A DNA stretch of 64,000 nucleotides from Bradyrhizobium niftali (GTDB taxonomy: Bacteria > Pseudomonadota > Alphaproteobacteria > Rhizobiales > Xanthobacteraceae). The notes below the pieces were generated by a model. It saw only the letters and a program-made list of their open reading frames with translations, made no database searches and had not been told where the DNA came from. Below, in pieces: positions 43,588 through 52,691 of this stretch (positions are counted from its first letter, which is position 1; each line of letters opens with the position of its first letter). The stretch covers positions 62,001 through 126,000 of the forward strand of contig NZ_SPQT01000022.1 in assembly GCF_004571025.1 (NCBI RefSeq). The letters run 5' to 3'. A program made the translations under genes and the position numbers.

Positions 43588-44516
43588 GGCTTTGCACTCC
43601 GCACGTCGGCCCCGCCGCTGAAGACGCGGCTTGCCAGCACGTCCACGGGATCGATGGTCTCGAGGTCGGTAATTTCGAGCATCCGGTCGAGATCGGACAC
43701 CAGCCGATCGGCCTGCCGCAAGCGGATGCGGTCGACGGCATTGCGGATCGAGCGCGCGTTGGAGAAGAACGGCTGGGTCCGCCGCAGCGCGATGTATCTT
43801 TCAAAGGCCTCGCGCGCGGCCGCCGAGAAGCGATAGCCGCGCTCCTTCAGCATCAGCTCGGCAATGACGAGCAGCTCGGCTTCCGCATAGTCCGGAAACT
43901 CGATGTGGTGGGCGATGCGCGAACGGAAGCCGGGATTGGAAGCGAAGAAGCTGGTCATTCGCTCGCCATAACCGGCGAGGATCACGACGAGATCCTCGCG
44001 CTGGTTCTCCATCACCTGAAGCAGGATCTCGATCGCCTCCTGGCCGTAGTCGCGCTCATTGTCCGGCCGGTGCAGATAATAGGCCTCGTCGATGAACAGC
44101 ACGCCGCCCATCGCCTTCTTTAAGATCTCCTTCGTCTTCGGCGCGGTGTGGCCGATATACTGGCCGACGAGGTCGTCACGCGTCACGGAGATCACCTGGC
44201 CGCGCCGCACGAAACCGAGCCCGTGCAGGATCTTCGCCATGCGCAGCGCCACGGTGGTCTTGCCGGTGCCGGGATTGCCCGTGAACGACATGTGCAGCGT
44301 CGGCGGCGCGGAGGCGAGGCCCGCACGCTGCCGGATGCGCTCGATCAGCAGGAGCGAGGCAATTTGGCGTACGCGGTTCTTGACCGGCCGGAGGCCAACC
44401 AGCTCCTGCTCGAGCTGCTGCAGCGTATCCGTGATCCCGGCCGCTTCGGTTTCCTTGCGGAGATCGAAATTGGTCTCGCCGCCTTCGGCGGTCGTCGCAT
44501 GGGGCACGTCAAGCAT
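43584..44516 (-). CDS. cbbX: RubisCO activase CbbX
   Basis: A 310-aa AAA+ protein that remodels inhibited red-type (form IC) RubisCO, pulling on the CbbL C-terminus. Walker A (GNPGTGKTTVALRMA), Walker B (VLFIDEAYYLHRP), sensor 1 (VVILAGYGERM) and the arginine region (NPGFRSRIAHHIEF) are intact; it is activated by RuBP in characterised homologues. The longer frame runs back through cbbS; the ATG at 44516 with GAGGT upstream gives the family length. A strong intrinsic terminator lies 13 bp upstream of the start. Confidence 0.95.
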   Translation of the reverse strand: MLDVPHATTAEGGETNFDLRKETEAAGITDTLQQLEQELVGLRPVKNRVRQIASLLLIERIRQRAGLASAPPTLHMSFTGNPGTGKTTVALRMAKILHGLGFVRRGQVISVTRDDLVGQYIGHTAPKTKEILKKAMGGVLFIDEAYYLHRPDNERDYGQEAIEILLQVMENQREDLVVILAGYGERMTSFFASNPGFRSRIAHHIEFPDYAEAELLVIAELMLKERGYRFSAAAREAFERYIALRRTQPFFSNARSIRNAVDRIRLRQADRLVSDLDRMLEITDLETIDPVDVLASRVFSGGADVRSAKP

Positions 44517-44529
44517 CGGCACCTCGAAG

Positions 44530-44565
44530 AAAAAAGCTTCGCCGCGGGGGGGGAAGCGGCGAAGC
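44530..44565 (-). terminator. Intrinsic terminator or attenuator between cbbS and cbbX
   Basis: On the minus strand GCTTCGCCGC, loop TTCCCCCCCC, GCGGCGAAGC, then TTTTTT: a perfect 10-bp stem with a six-T tail, 53 bp after the cbbS stop and 13 bp before the cbbX ATG. It should end a share of transcripts after cbbLS, or mark the 3' end of a processed mRNA. The loop holds a run of eight C (G on the plus strand). Confidence 0.85.
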
Positions 44566-44617
44566 AGTGGTCCGCCAAGGATACGGAGCAGGGAGAGCTC
44601 CGCGCGGAAACGGATGA

Positions 44618-45022
44618 CTAGGACACGTGTGCAGGCGTCTTTCGCACGGTGGTGTAGCGGATCGCGCGCCCCCCCACTTCCTGGCGCACCAGCTCGAATT
44701 CCGCTTCCTGCGGCGGCCGGTTGACGAGGAACGAGATTCGCACCGACTCCCAGCCATAGCTGGAGTCGAAGCCGCTGATACGGATGTATCGGTCGCCGTA
44801 CACCCTGCGGCATTGGGCGAGCTCCATCATCACGCCGGCGGCGTCCTGAAGGTCGAACATCGGCAGGCCCCACATCTCCCAATAGGTGTTGCGGGGGTGC
44901 GGATCGTCCGTGAACTCGATATTCACCGCCCAGCCGTTTGCGAGGCAATACTGCACCTGCTTGGCGATCTGATCGTCGGTGAGGTCGGGCAGGAACGAAA
45001 AGCAGCCCTGGGTGAGTTTCAT
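44618..45022 (-). CDS. cbbS: RubisCO small subunit (form I)
   Basis: A 134-aa small subunit of hexadecameric RubisCO. MKLTQGCFSFLPDLTDDQIA, ANGWAVNIEFTDDPHPRNTY with WEMWGLPMFDL and VRISFLVNRPP are the typical red-type (form IC/ID) sequence, with a C-terminal extension after FLVNRPP that forms the beta-hairpin at the solvent channel in red-type enzymes. GGAGACGCAAC before the ATG; a longer frame into cbbL is a shadow. It lies 11 bp downstream of cbbL. Confidence 0.96.
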   Translation of the reverse strand: MKLTQGCFSFLPDLTDDQIAKQVQYCLANGWAVNIEFTDDPHPRNTYWEMWGLPMFDLQDAAGVMMELAQCRRVYGDRYIRISGFDSSYGWESVRISFLVNRPPQEAEFELVRQEVGGRAIRYTTVRKTPAHVS

Positions 45023-45033
45023 GTTGCGTCTCC

Positions 45034-46494
45034 TCAAACGGTTTCGAGCGCAGTCGGCACGAAGTCCGGCGTGTCGGTGGATTGATAGTTGAAGGTGACG
45101 TCCTTCCAGACTTCGAGCGCCGCCTTCAGCGGCGTGCAAGTCTCGGCCGCCCTGGCCAGGATCTCCGGCCCTTCATGGACGTAGTCGCGGCCCTCGTTGC
45201 GGGCGAGGATCATCGCCTCCAGCGCCACGCGGTTGGCGATCGCGCCCGCCGCGATGCCCATGGGATGGCCGATCGTGCCGCCGCCGAATTGCAGCACGAC
45301 GTCTTCGCCCAGGAGATCGAGCAGCTGGTGCATCTGGCCGGCATGGATGCCGCCGGAGGCCACCGGCATCATCTTGTTCAGGCTCGCCCAGGACTGGTCG
45401 AAGAACAAGCCATGCTCGAGCTTGGTCGGGTTGAAATCCTCGCGGCAGACATCGTAATAGCCGCGCGTGGTGTTCGGATCGCCTTCGAGCTTGCCGACCA
45501 CCGTGCCGGCATGGATGTGATCGACGCCGGCAAGCCGCATCCATTTGGCGATGACGCGGAACGACACGCCGTGGCTCTTCTGCCGCGTATAGGTCGAGTG
45601 ACCGGCGCGATGCAGATGCAGGATCATGTCGTTGCGCCGGGCCCATTTGGCCATCGACTGGATCGCGGTGTAGCCGATCACGAGGTCGATCATGACGATG
45701 CACGATCCGAGCTCCTTGGCGAATTCCGCGCGCTCGTACATGTCCTCCATCGTGCCCGCGGTGATGTTCAGGTACGTGCCTTTCACCTCGCCGGAAGCGG
45801 CCTGCGCACGGTTCACCGCCTCCATGCAATAGAGGAAGCGATCGCGCCAATGCATGAAGGGCTGCGAGTTGATGTTCTCGTCGTCCTTGGTGAAGTCGAG
45901 CCCGCCCTTCAGCGCCTCGTAGACCACGCGGCCGTAATTGCGCCCCGAAAGCCCGAGCTTCGGCTTCACGGTTGCGCCCAGCAGCGGCCGGCCGAACTTG
46001 TCGAGCCGCTCGCGCTCGACCACGATGCCGGTCGCCGGCCCCTGAAACGTCTTCACATAGGCGACGGGGAAACGCATGTCCTCGAGCCGCAGCGCCTTCA
46101 GCGGCTTGAAGCCGAACACGTTGCCGATGATCGAGGCCGAGAGGTTGGCGATCGAGCCCGGCTCGAACAGGTCGAGATCGTAGGCGATGTAGGCGAAATA
46201 CGAGCCCGGCGTGCCCGGCACCGGATCGACGCGATAGCATTTCGCGCGATATTTTTCGGCGGCCGTCAGCCGGTCGGTCCACACCACCGTCCAGGTCGCG
46301 GTCGAGGACTCGCCGGCAACCGCAGCGGACGCTTCGATCGGATCGACGCCTTCCTGCGGCGTGACGCGGAACAGCGCGATGACGTCGGTGTCCTTTGGCA
46401 TGTAATCGGGCTCCCAATAGCCCATGCGCTTGTATTCCATCACGCCCGAGCGATAGCGCTCCTTGCCGCGAACCGTGCCGGTATGTGCATTCAT
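45034..46494 (-). CDS. cbbL: RubisCO large subunit (form IC)
   Basis: A 486-aa catalytic subunit fixing CO2 onto ribulose 1,5-bisphosphate. Active-site residues are all visible: TVKPKLGLSGRNYGR, the carbamylated lysine with metal ligands in LDFTKDDENIN, HLHRAGHSTYTRQ, DHIHAGTVVGKLEG (loop 6 lysine), ASGGIHAGQMHQ and QFGGGTIGHP. The red-type CbbX-compatible C-terminus and operon with cbbX support form IC. Length is normal. It is transcribed with cbbS from the operon promoter upstream of cbbF. Confidence 0.97.
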   Translation of the reverse strand: MNAHTGTVRGKERYRSGVMEYKRMGYWEPDYMPKDTDVIALFRVTPQEGVDPIEASAAVAGESSTATWTVVWTDRLTAAEKYRAKCYRVDPVPGTPGSYFAYIAYDLDLFEPGSIANLSASIIGNVFGFKPLKALRLEDMRFPVAYVKTFQGPATGIVVERERLDKFGRPLLGATVKPKLGLSGRNYGRVVYEALKGGLDFTKDDENINSQPFMHWRDRFLYCMEAVNRAQAASGEVKGTYLNITAGTMEDMYERAEFAKELGSCIVMIDLVIGYTAIQSMAKWARRNDMILHLHRAGHSTYTRQKSHGVSFRVIAKWMRLAGVDHIHAGTVVGKLEGDPNTTRGYYDVCREDFNPTKLEHGLFFDQSWASLNKMMPVASGGIHAGQMHQLLDLLGEDVVLQFGGGTIGHPMGIAAGAIANRVALEAMILARNEGRDYVHEGPEILARAAETCTPLKAALEVWKDVTFNYQSTDTPDFVPTALETV

Positions 46495-46523
46495 GACTCT
46501 CTCCTGTTCTTCTCTCTGAATGA

Positions 46524-47609
46524 CTAGGCGGCGACCGACTCTCGGGCGTCGACGCGCGGATCGAGCTCGCCGGCGCGATAGCGCCGCGCCATCTCGCTCA
46601 GGGGAACGACCTTGATCCTGCTCGCGTGGCCCGCGGTGCCGAACTGTTCGAAGCGCTCGCGGCAGAGCTCGCGCATCGCGTCCATCGCCGGCTTGAGGAA
46701 TTTGCGCGGATCGAACTCGGAGCGTGCCTGCGCGGCCACTTTCCGGAACACCGCGGTCATCGCCAGACGGCAGTCGGTGTCGATATTGACCTTGCGCACG
46801 CCGCTCTTGATGCCGCGCACGATCTCTTCCACCGGCACGCCCCAGGTCTGCGGCATCTCGCCGCCGAACTGGTTGAACATGTCCTGGAGCGGCTGCGGCA
46901 CCGAGGACGAGCCGTGCATGACGAGATGCGTGTTCGGCAGCCGGCGGTGAATCTCCTCAACCACCCGCATCGCCAGGATATCGCCATCGGGCTTGCGGCT
47001 GAACTTGTAGGCGCCGTGCGAGGTGCCCATTGCAATGGCCAGCGCATCGACTTTCGTCGCGCGAACGAAATCGACGGCCTGGTCAGGATCGGTCAGCAGC
47101 TGGTCGTGGCTGACCTTGCCCTCGACGCCATGACCGTCCTCCTGCTCGCCGCCGCCATGTTCGAGCGAGCCGAGCACGCCGAGCTCGCCTTCGACCGAGG
47201 CGCCGACCCAATGGGCGAGATCGACGACGCGGCGGGTGATCGCGACGTTGTAGTCGTAATCGGCCGCGGTCTTGGCGTCGGCTTTCAGCGAGCCGTCCAT
47301 CATCACCGAGGTGAAACCGTGCGCGATGGCGGACGCGCAGGTCGCCTCGTCATTGCCGTGGTCCTGGTGCATGCAGAGCGGGATGTCGGGATAAGTCCGC
47401 TCCAGCGCGTCGATCATGTGGGACAGCATGAGATCGCCGGCATAGCTGCGCGCGCCGCGCGAGGCCTGGATGATCACGGGCGCATCGACCTCGGCGGCCG
47501 CCTGCATGATCGCGATCCCCTGCTCCATGTTGTTGATGTTGAATGCCGGCACCGCGTATCCGTGGCTGGCGGCGTGATCGAGCAGTTGGCGAAGGGTGAT
47601 ACGGGCCAA
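46524..47609 (-). CDS. cbbA: Class II fructose/sedoheptulose bisphosphate aldolase, Calvin cycle type
   Basis: A 361-aa zinc-dependent aldolase joining triose phosphates to give fructose 1,6- and sedoheptulose 1,7-bisphosphate. Zinc and substrate residues are present: PLCMHQDHGNDEATC, AIAMGTSHGAYKF, LVMHGSSSVP, GVRKVNIDTDCRLA. The insertion after EGELGVLGSLEHGGGEQEDG is typical of the Calvin-type subfamily. It lies 12 bp after cbbT and 29 bp before cbbL in the operon. Confidence 0.96.
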   Translation of the reverse strand: MARITLRQLLDHAASHGYAVPAFNINNMEQGIAIMQAAAEVDAPVIIQASRGARSYAGDLMLSHMIDALERTYPDIPLCMHQDHGNDEATCASAIAHGFTSVMMDGSLKADAKTAADYDYNVAITRRVVDLAHWVGASVEGELGVLGSLEHGGGEQEDGHGVEGKVSHDQLLTDPDQAVDFVRATKVDALAIAMGTSHGAYKFSRKPDGDILAMRVVEEIHRRLPNTHLVMHGSSSVPQPLQDMFNQFGGEMPQTWGVPVEEIVRGIKSGVRKVNIDTDCRLAMTAVFRKVAAQARSEFDPRKFLKPAMDAMRELCRERFEQFGTAGHASRIKVVPLSEMARRYRAGELDPRVDARESVAA

Positions 47610-47621
47610 GGGTCGTCCTCC

Positions 47622-49640
47622 TTATTGGCTCTTGCGGGCGATCGCCCGGCGGGCGGCTTCCGCAATGTTTTGCGGCGTGATGCCGAATTCGCGATACAGC
47701 ACCGGCGCCGGCGCCGAAGCGCCGAAGCCGCGCATGCCGACGAATTCACCGTCGGCGCCGATCCAGCGCGGCCAAACGCCCAGCACAGCGGCTTCGATGC
47801 CGACGCGTGGCGCGGTGCCGAGCACGGCGGCGCGGTAATCCTCCGGCTGCTCCTCGAAGAGCGCGAAGCAGGGCGCCGAGACCACGGCCGCTCGGATGTG
47901 CTCGGTCGCGAGCAGGCGGGCGGCTTCCAGCGCGATCGAGACTTCCGAACCGGTCGCCATCAACGTCACATCGCGGCCGCCATCCGGCGAGACCACGAGA
48001 TAGGCACCGCGCGCGACACGGTTTCTGCCGCGCGCATCACTGCGGAACGTCGGCAAGGCTTGCCGCGACAGGCAGAGCACGGAGGGACGATGCTCCGCCG
48101 CAAGGGCGCAGTCCCAGGCCTCCAGCGTCTCCACCGCGTCGGCGGGGCGGAACACCAGGAGGTTCGGGATCACGCGCAACGCGGCGAGATGCTCGACCGG
48201 CTGGTGCGTCGGGCCGTCCTCTCCGAGACCGATGGAGTCGTGCGTCATCACGTGGATGACGCGCAGCCGCATCAAGGCCGCAAGGCGGATCGCCGGCCGG
48301 CTGTAGTCGGAGAACGCGAGGAACGTGCCGCCATAGGGAATGAAGCCGCCGTGCAGCGCGAGGCCGTTCATCGCGGCGGCCATGCCGTGCTCGCGAATGC
48401 CGTAGTGGATGTAGTCGCCGGCGAACGCCCCGCTCTTGACGGGAGTTTGCGCCTTGGCATGGGTCAGGTTCGAATGCGTCAGGTCCGCAGAGCCACCGAC
48501 GAGGCCCGGAATTGTCCCGGCGATGCCGTCCAGCACCTGTTGCGAGGCCTGCCGCGTCGCGAGCTTCGGCCGCTCGCTCGCAAAGCGCTCGCGCAATTTC
48601 GCCGCGGCCAGCGCATAGGCGGCCGGCAGGGCGACGACCTTGCCTTCGACGAACAGGTCGCGCTGCTCGGGCGAAGCACTTTCATAGCGATCGAGCCAGG
48701 CGAGACGCTCGACCTGTCCCCGCTGCCCGATCATGCGCCACGCCTTGAGGATCGGGATCGGCACCACGAAGGGCTGATAATCCCAGCCGAGCGTCCGGCG
48801 CGCCGCAGCGGTCTGCTCGGTGCCGAGCGGCGCGCCATGCGCCTTCTCTGTGCCCTGCCGGTCCGGCGCGCCATAACCGATGACGGTGCGGCAGGCGATC
48901 AGCGACGGCTTTGTGGTTTCGCGCTCTTCGGCAATCGCCTGCGCAACCGCTTCGGGATCGTGCCCATCGACGCGGCGCACCGACCAGCCGGAGGCGGCGA
49001 AGCGCGCGAGCTGGTCGTCCGATGTCGCAAGCGACGTCGGCCCGTCGATGGAGATGCCGTTGTCGTCGAACAGCACGATCAGGCGGCCGAGCTGGAGATG
49101 GCCGGCGAGCGAGATCGCCTCCTGGCTGATGCCTTCCATTAAGCAGCCGTCGCCCGCGATGACATACGTGAAGTGGTCGACGAGCCCATCGCCATGCCGC
49201 GCATTGGCCATGCGCTCGGCGAGCGCCATGCCGACGGCCGTGGCAATCCCCTGCCCCAGCGGCCCCGTCGTGGTCTCGACCCCTGGCGTATGGCCGTATT
49301 CGGGATGGCCCGGTGTCTTCGAGCCCCATTGCCGGAAGGCCTTGATGTCATCGAGGCTGACGGCGCCGCCGCTGAGATGGAGTAGTGCATAGAGCAGCAT
49401 CGAGCCGTGGCCCGCGGAGAGCACGAAGCGATCGCGATCCGGCCAGTTCGGGTGCGCCGAGTCGAACTTCAGGAAGCGCGAGAACAGCACGGTCGCGACA
49501 TCGGCCATGCCCATGGGCAGGCCGGGATGGCCGGACTGCGATGTCTCGATGGCATCGACCGCGAGGAAGCGGACGGCGTTGGCGAGATCGTTATGCGCGA
49601 CAGCCGTGAGGTCGGCTTCGGCATGGACGGAGATGTTCAT
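47622..49640 (-). CDS. cbbT: Transketolase, Calvin cycle isoform
   Basis: A 672-aa thiamine diphosphate enzyme transferring C2 units in the regeneration phase. SQSGHPGLPMGMAD, the ThDP signature GDGCLMEGISQEAISLAGHL with DDNGISIDG, and the phosphate-binding SGAFAGDYIHYGIREHGMAA segment are intact. Start: GTG at 49643 and ATG at 49640 are adjacent; I took the ATG, with GGAGAG upstream. It lies 16 bp downstream of cbbP. The sequence between cbbT and cbbA is only 12 bp, consistent with one transcript. Confidence 0.96.
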   Translation of the reverse strand: MNISVHAEADLTAVAHNDLANAVRFLAVDAIETSQSGHPGLPMGMADVATVLFSRFLKFDSAHPNWPDRDRFVLSAGHGSMLLYALLHLSGGAVSLDDIKAFRQWGSKTPGHPEYGHTPGVETTTGPLGQGIATAVGMALAERMANARHGDGLVDHFTYVIAGDGCLMEGISQEAISLAGHLQLGRLIVLFDDNGISIDGPTSLATSDDQLARFAASGWSVRRVDGHDPEAVAQAIAEERETTKPSLIACRTVIGYGAPDRQGTEKAHGAPLGTEQTAAARRTLGWDYQPFVVPIPILKAWRMIGQRGQVERLAWLDRYESASPEQRDLFVEGKVVALPAAYALAAAKLRERFASERPKLATRQASQQVLDGIAGTIPGLVGGSADLTHSNLTHAKAQTPVKSGAFAGDYIHYGIREHGMAAAMNGLALHGGFIPYGGTFLAFSDYSRPAIRLAALMRLRVIHVMTHDSIGLGEDGPTHQPVEHLAALRVIPNLLVFRPADAVETLEAWDCALAAEHRPSVLCLSRQALPTFRSDARGRNRVARGAYLVVSPDGGRDVTLMATGSEVSIALEAARLLATEHIRAAVVSAPCFALFEEQPEDYRAAVLGTAPRVGIEAAVLGVWPRWIGADGEFVGMRGFGASAPAPVLYREFGITPQNIAEAARRAIARKSQ

Positions 49641-49656
49641 CACATTCTCTCCTTGT

Positions 49657-50532
49657 TCACTTCAGGTTTCGCTTGCGCTCGATGAGCTGCATGATCAGCG
49701 GCGTCAGGATCAGCTGCATCGCGAGGTCCAGCTTGGCGCCGGGGCACACGATCGAATTCGCGCGCGACATCCAGCTGTGGGGCAGCATCGAGAGCAGATA
49801 CGGGAAGTCGATGCCGCGCGGGTTCTTGAAGCGGATCACGACCATCGATTCGTCAGGCGTCGGGATCCAGCGCGCGATGAACGGATTGGAGGTGTCCACG
49901 GTCGGCACGCGCTGGAAATTGATGTCGGTCTCGGTGAATTGCGGACAGATGTAGTGGATGTAGTCAGGCATCCGCCGCAGGATGGTGTCGGTGACGGCCT
50001 CGGTCGAATAGCCCCGCGCGCTGCGGTCGCGGTGCAGCTTCTGGATCCATTCGAGATTGATGACGGGCACGACGCCGATCTTCAGGTCGGCGTAGCGCGC
50101 AACGTTGACCTTGTCGGTGACGACGGCGCCGTGCAGGCCTTCGTAGAACAGCAGGTCCGAATTGTCCGGCAGCCGCTCCCATTCCGTGAAGGCGCCGGGA
50201 GGCGCGCCGTGCAGCGCGGATTCCTCGGCATCGTGCACATAATGTCGTGTCACCGCCGTGCCGGTCTCGCCGTAGTCGCGGAAGGCACGCTCCAGCTCCT
50301 CGAACAGGTTGGTCTCGGGGCTGAAATGGCTGAAATGCCTGTTGCCGCGCTCGGCCTCCTTCGCCATCTGCGTGCGCATCTCGGCGCGGTCATAGCGATG
50401 GAAGGCGTCGCCCTCGATGTAGACGGCGTTGACCTTCTCGCGGAAGAAGATCTGCTCGAACGTCTTCTTGACCGAGGTCGTGCCGGCGCCGGAGGAGCCG
50501 GTGATGGAGATGATCGGATGCTTCCTGGACAT
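49657..50532 (-). CDS. cbbP: Phosphoribulokinase
   Basis: A 291-aa kinase making ribulose 1,5-bisphosphate from ribulose 5-phosphate and ATP. The P-loop GSSGAGTTSVKKTF, the substrate-binding EGDAFHRYDRAEMR, HFSPETNLFEELE, LLFYEGLHGAV and the C-terminal RANSIVCPGAKLD block mark a bacterial octameric PRK, which is usually activated by NADH. It lies 12 bp downstream of cbbF. No feature suggests loss of activity. Confidence 0.97.
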   Translation of the reverse strand: MSRKHPIISITGSSGAGTTSVKKTFEQIFFREKVNAVYIEGDAFHRYDRAEMRTQMAKEAERGNRHFSHFSPETNLFEELERAFRDYGETGTAVTRHYVHDAEESALHGAPPGAFTEWERLPDNSDLLFYEGLHGAVVTDKVNVARYADLKIGVVPVINLEWIQKLHRDRSARGYSTEAVTDTILRRMPDYIHYICPQFTETDINFQRVPTVDTSNPFIARWIPTPDESMVVIRFKNPRGIDFPYLLSMLPHSWMSRANSIVCPGAKLDLAMQLILTPLIMQLIERKRNLK

Positions 50533-50544
50533 GTGCCCCCCTCC

Positions 50545-51582
50545 TCACAGCCGGAAGAAGCCGCGCCGCGCGAACAGCGGCGCCGAGACGCTGGCAACCA
50601 GCAGCGGATCGCAATGCAATTCTTCGACGCGCCGCACCTCGTTGCTCGAGCCCATGATCAGCGGCACGCGCTGGTGCAGGCTTTGCGCCGACAAATCGAG
50701 GATGCGCTCGCGTCCGGTCGAGGCCGAGCCGCCGGCCTGCTCGATGATGTAAGCCATCGGATGCGCCTCGTAGGTGAGGCGCAGGCGGCCGTCGCCATAG
50801 CCGGGCCGTGCGTCCGAGGGATAGAGGAACACGCCGCCGCGGGTGAGGATGCGATAGGTCTCGGCGACCAGCGAGCCGATCCAGCGCATGTTGAAATCGT
50901 GATTGGCGAGGCCTTCGACGCCGGCAAGGCACTCGTCGATGAAGGCGCGCACCGGAGGATCCCAATGCCGGCGATTGGACGCATTGATCGCGAACTCCTC
51001 GCCCGCTTCTGAGATCTGCACGGCGCTGCGCGCGAGACGGAAGCAGCCGGATTTGCGGTCGAGCGTGAAGATGTCGACGCCGTCGCCGAGCGTCAGCACC
51101 AGCGAGGTCTGCGGACCGTAGGTGACGAAGCCCGCCGCGAGCTGCGCCGAGCCGCGCTGATGGAAGGCGAGCGCGAGATCGTCGGGCGCGGGCAGGATCG
51201 AGAAGATCGTGCCGACGGTCATGTTGATGTCGATGTTGGAGGAGCCGTCGAGCGGATCGATCGCGACGCAGATCCTGGCCGCGCGGTCGACGATCTGCGG
51301 CTCGCGCATCTCCTCCGACGCCAGCGCTGCGATCGGCAGCTTGCCGAGACAGCGGCGCAGGATCGCATCCGCCTGGACGTCGAGATCCCGCTGGACGTCG
51401 CCGTCGCTGTTGCGGCTCGTGGTCAGGCCCGAGGCGTCCGCGAGATCGCCGGTGCCGATGAGGTCGGCGATCTCGATCGCCGCCGCCGCGATGGCATCGA
51501 CTGCGGTCGCCACCGCCAGCGCGTGGGGCGCGGTCTCCGAGTACCGTTGAAGGTGGTCGTCCAGCCTGAGTTGCCCGGTCAT
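50545..51582 (-). CDS. cbbF: Class I fructose-1,6-bisphosphatase
   Basis: A 345-aa metal-dependent bisphosphatase releasing phosphate from fructose (and often sedoheptulose) bisphosphate. The metal site DPLDGSSNIDINMTVGTIFS is complete, as are ADASGLTTSRNSDGDVQRDL near the N-terminus and YEAHPMAYIIEQAGGSASTG with the DLSAQSLHQRVPLIMGSSNE block. Start: MTGQLRLDD gives the usual length and AGGGG upstream; a Met 11 codons earlier is also preceded by GGAGG but too close. It is the first gene of the operon, divergent from cbbR. Confidence 0.95.
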   Translation of the reverse strand: MTGQLRLDDHLQRYSETAPHALAVATAVDAIAAAAIEIADLIGTGDLADASGLTTSRNSDGDVQRDLDVQADAILRRCLGKLPIAALASEEMREPQIVDRAARICVAIDPLDGSSNIDINMTVGTIFSILPAPDDLALAFHQRGSAQLAAGFVTYGPQTSLVLTLGDGVDIFTLDRKSGCFRLARSAVQISEAGEEFAINASNRRHWDPPVRAFIDECLAGVEGLANHDFNMRWIGSLVAETYRILTRGGVFLYPSDARPGYGDGRLRLTYEAHPMAYIIEQAGGSASTGRERILDLSAQSLHQRVPLIMGSSNEVRRVEELHCDPLLVASVSAPLFARRGFFRL

Positions 51583-51702
51583 CTGCGTCCATCCCCTGGC
51601 CGGCGCCGCATCCATTTCCCTCCACGGTGGAGGCAGGTCGCGGTCGGTCCCGGCATAAGGAGATTGACAGGGGTGGCTTAATAAGGAAAATTTCTATTCA
51701 TA
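51583..51702. promoter_or_regulatory. cbbR-cbbF intergenic control region
   Basis: The 120-bp gap between divergent cbbR and the cbb operon holds an AT-rich block (51678-51707: TTAATAAGGAAAATTTCTAT onward) in otherwise GC-rich DNA, with T-rich/A-rich arms of the T-N11-A type expected for LysR regulators. CbbR binding here is established for the gene arrangement in related organisms; the exact site is not resolved by eye. Confidence 0.6.
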
Positions 51703-52680
51703 ATGAGTGCCAAAGAATTTTCTTATAATGGCCCCGGCCATGCGGCGGCCCAGCTGCGGCATCTGACGATCCGGCAGCTTCGCTCGCTCGCGGCGCTTTC
51801 GGCCAAGGGCAGCGTGACGGCGGCCTCCGGCCATCTCGGGCTGACGCAGCCGGCCGTGACCCAGCAGTTGCGCCAGCTTCAGGACCTCGCCGGCCTGCCT
51901 TTGGTGCAGCGGACCGGCGACGGCATGCTGCTGACGGAGGCGGGCAAGGAGGTTCTGGCGCTCGCCGAACGGGTCGAAGCCGCGATCATGGACTGCCAGG
52001 GCGCGCTCGACCTGCTCGCCGGGCGGACCGGCGGCACCGTGCATCTCGGCGCGGTCTCGACCGCGAAGTATTTCGTCCCGCATGCGATTGCGGCATTCAC
52101 CAAGCGGTACCCGAAGATCGAGATCAGACTGACCATCGGCAATCGCGAGGAGATCCGCGAGGCCATGCACGGCTACGACCTCGATTTCGCGGTGATGGGT
52201 CGGCCACCGGCCGACGTCAGCGTCGACGTCCGTCAGCTCGGGCGCAATCCGCACATCATCGTCGCGCGCAAGGGGCACTGGCTGGAGAAGGATTCCGGCC
52301 TCAGCCTGACCGACCTCGTGCACGAGACCTTCCTCACCCGCGAGCTGGGATCGGGCACGCGCACGCTCATGGAGGGCATGTTCCAGAAGTCGGACCTCGA
52401 GCCGGTCATTGGCATGGAGATGAGCAGCAACGAGACCATCAAGCAGGCGGTCATCGCCGGGCTCGGCGTCGCCTTCATCTCGGCCCACACCGTGGCGCAC
52501 GAGCTTGCCGAGGGCCGCCTGATCGTGCTCGACGTCGCCGGCCTGCCGATCGTGCGGCAATGGTACGTGATCCGCCGCAGCGACAAGGTGCTGCTGCCGC
52601 CGGCGCAGGCGATGTTCGATTTTCTGGGCTCGGAGGGGTCGAACTATCTGCCCGACGTGCCGGAGTTCGGCGAGCGCTAG
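51703..52680 (+). CDS. cbbR: LysR-type regulator CbbR
   Basis: A 325-aa LysR regulator of the Calvin cycle operon. The N-terminal winged HTH reads RQLRSLAALSAKGSVTAASG then HLGLTQPAVTQQLRQLQDLA; the effector domain begins GTVHLGAVSTAKYFVPHAIA and includes RLTIGNREEIREAMHGYDLD. The divergent position next to cbbF and this sequence identify CbbR. In homologues it responds to metabolites such as RuBP, ATP or NADPH. Start at MSAKEFSY; AT-rich promoter region immediately upstream. Confidence 0.95.
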   Translation: MSAKEFSYNGPGHAAAQLRHLTIRQLRSLAALSAKGSVTAASGHLGLTQPAVTQQLRQLQDLAGLPLVQRTGDGMLLTEAGKEVLALAERVEAAIMDCQGALDLLAGRTGGTVHLGAVSTAKYFVPHAIAAFTKRYPKIEIRLTIGNREEIREAMHGYDLDFAVMGRPPADVSVDVRQLGRNPHIIVARKGHWLEKDSGLSLTDLVHETFLTRELGSGTRTLMEGMFQKSDLEPVIGMEMSSNETIKQAVIAGLGVAFISAHTVAHELAEGRLIVLDVAGLPIVRQWYVIRRSDKVLLPPAQAMFDFLGSEGSNYLPDVPEFGER

Positions 52681-52691
52681 CCCGCCGGTGT

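Noticed and set aside
46626..49142. An 838-codon plus-strand frame across cbbA and cbbT
   Set aside because: A shadow frame of two well-identified Calvin cycle genes; composition is typical of antisense GC-rich frames.
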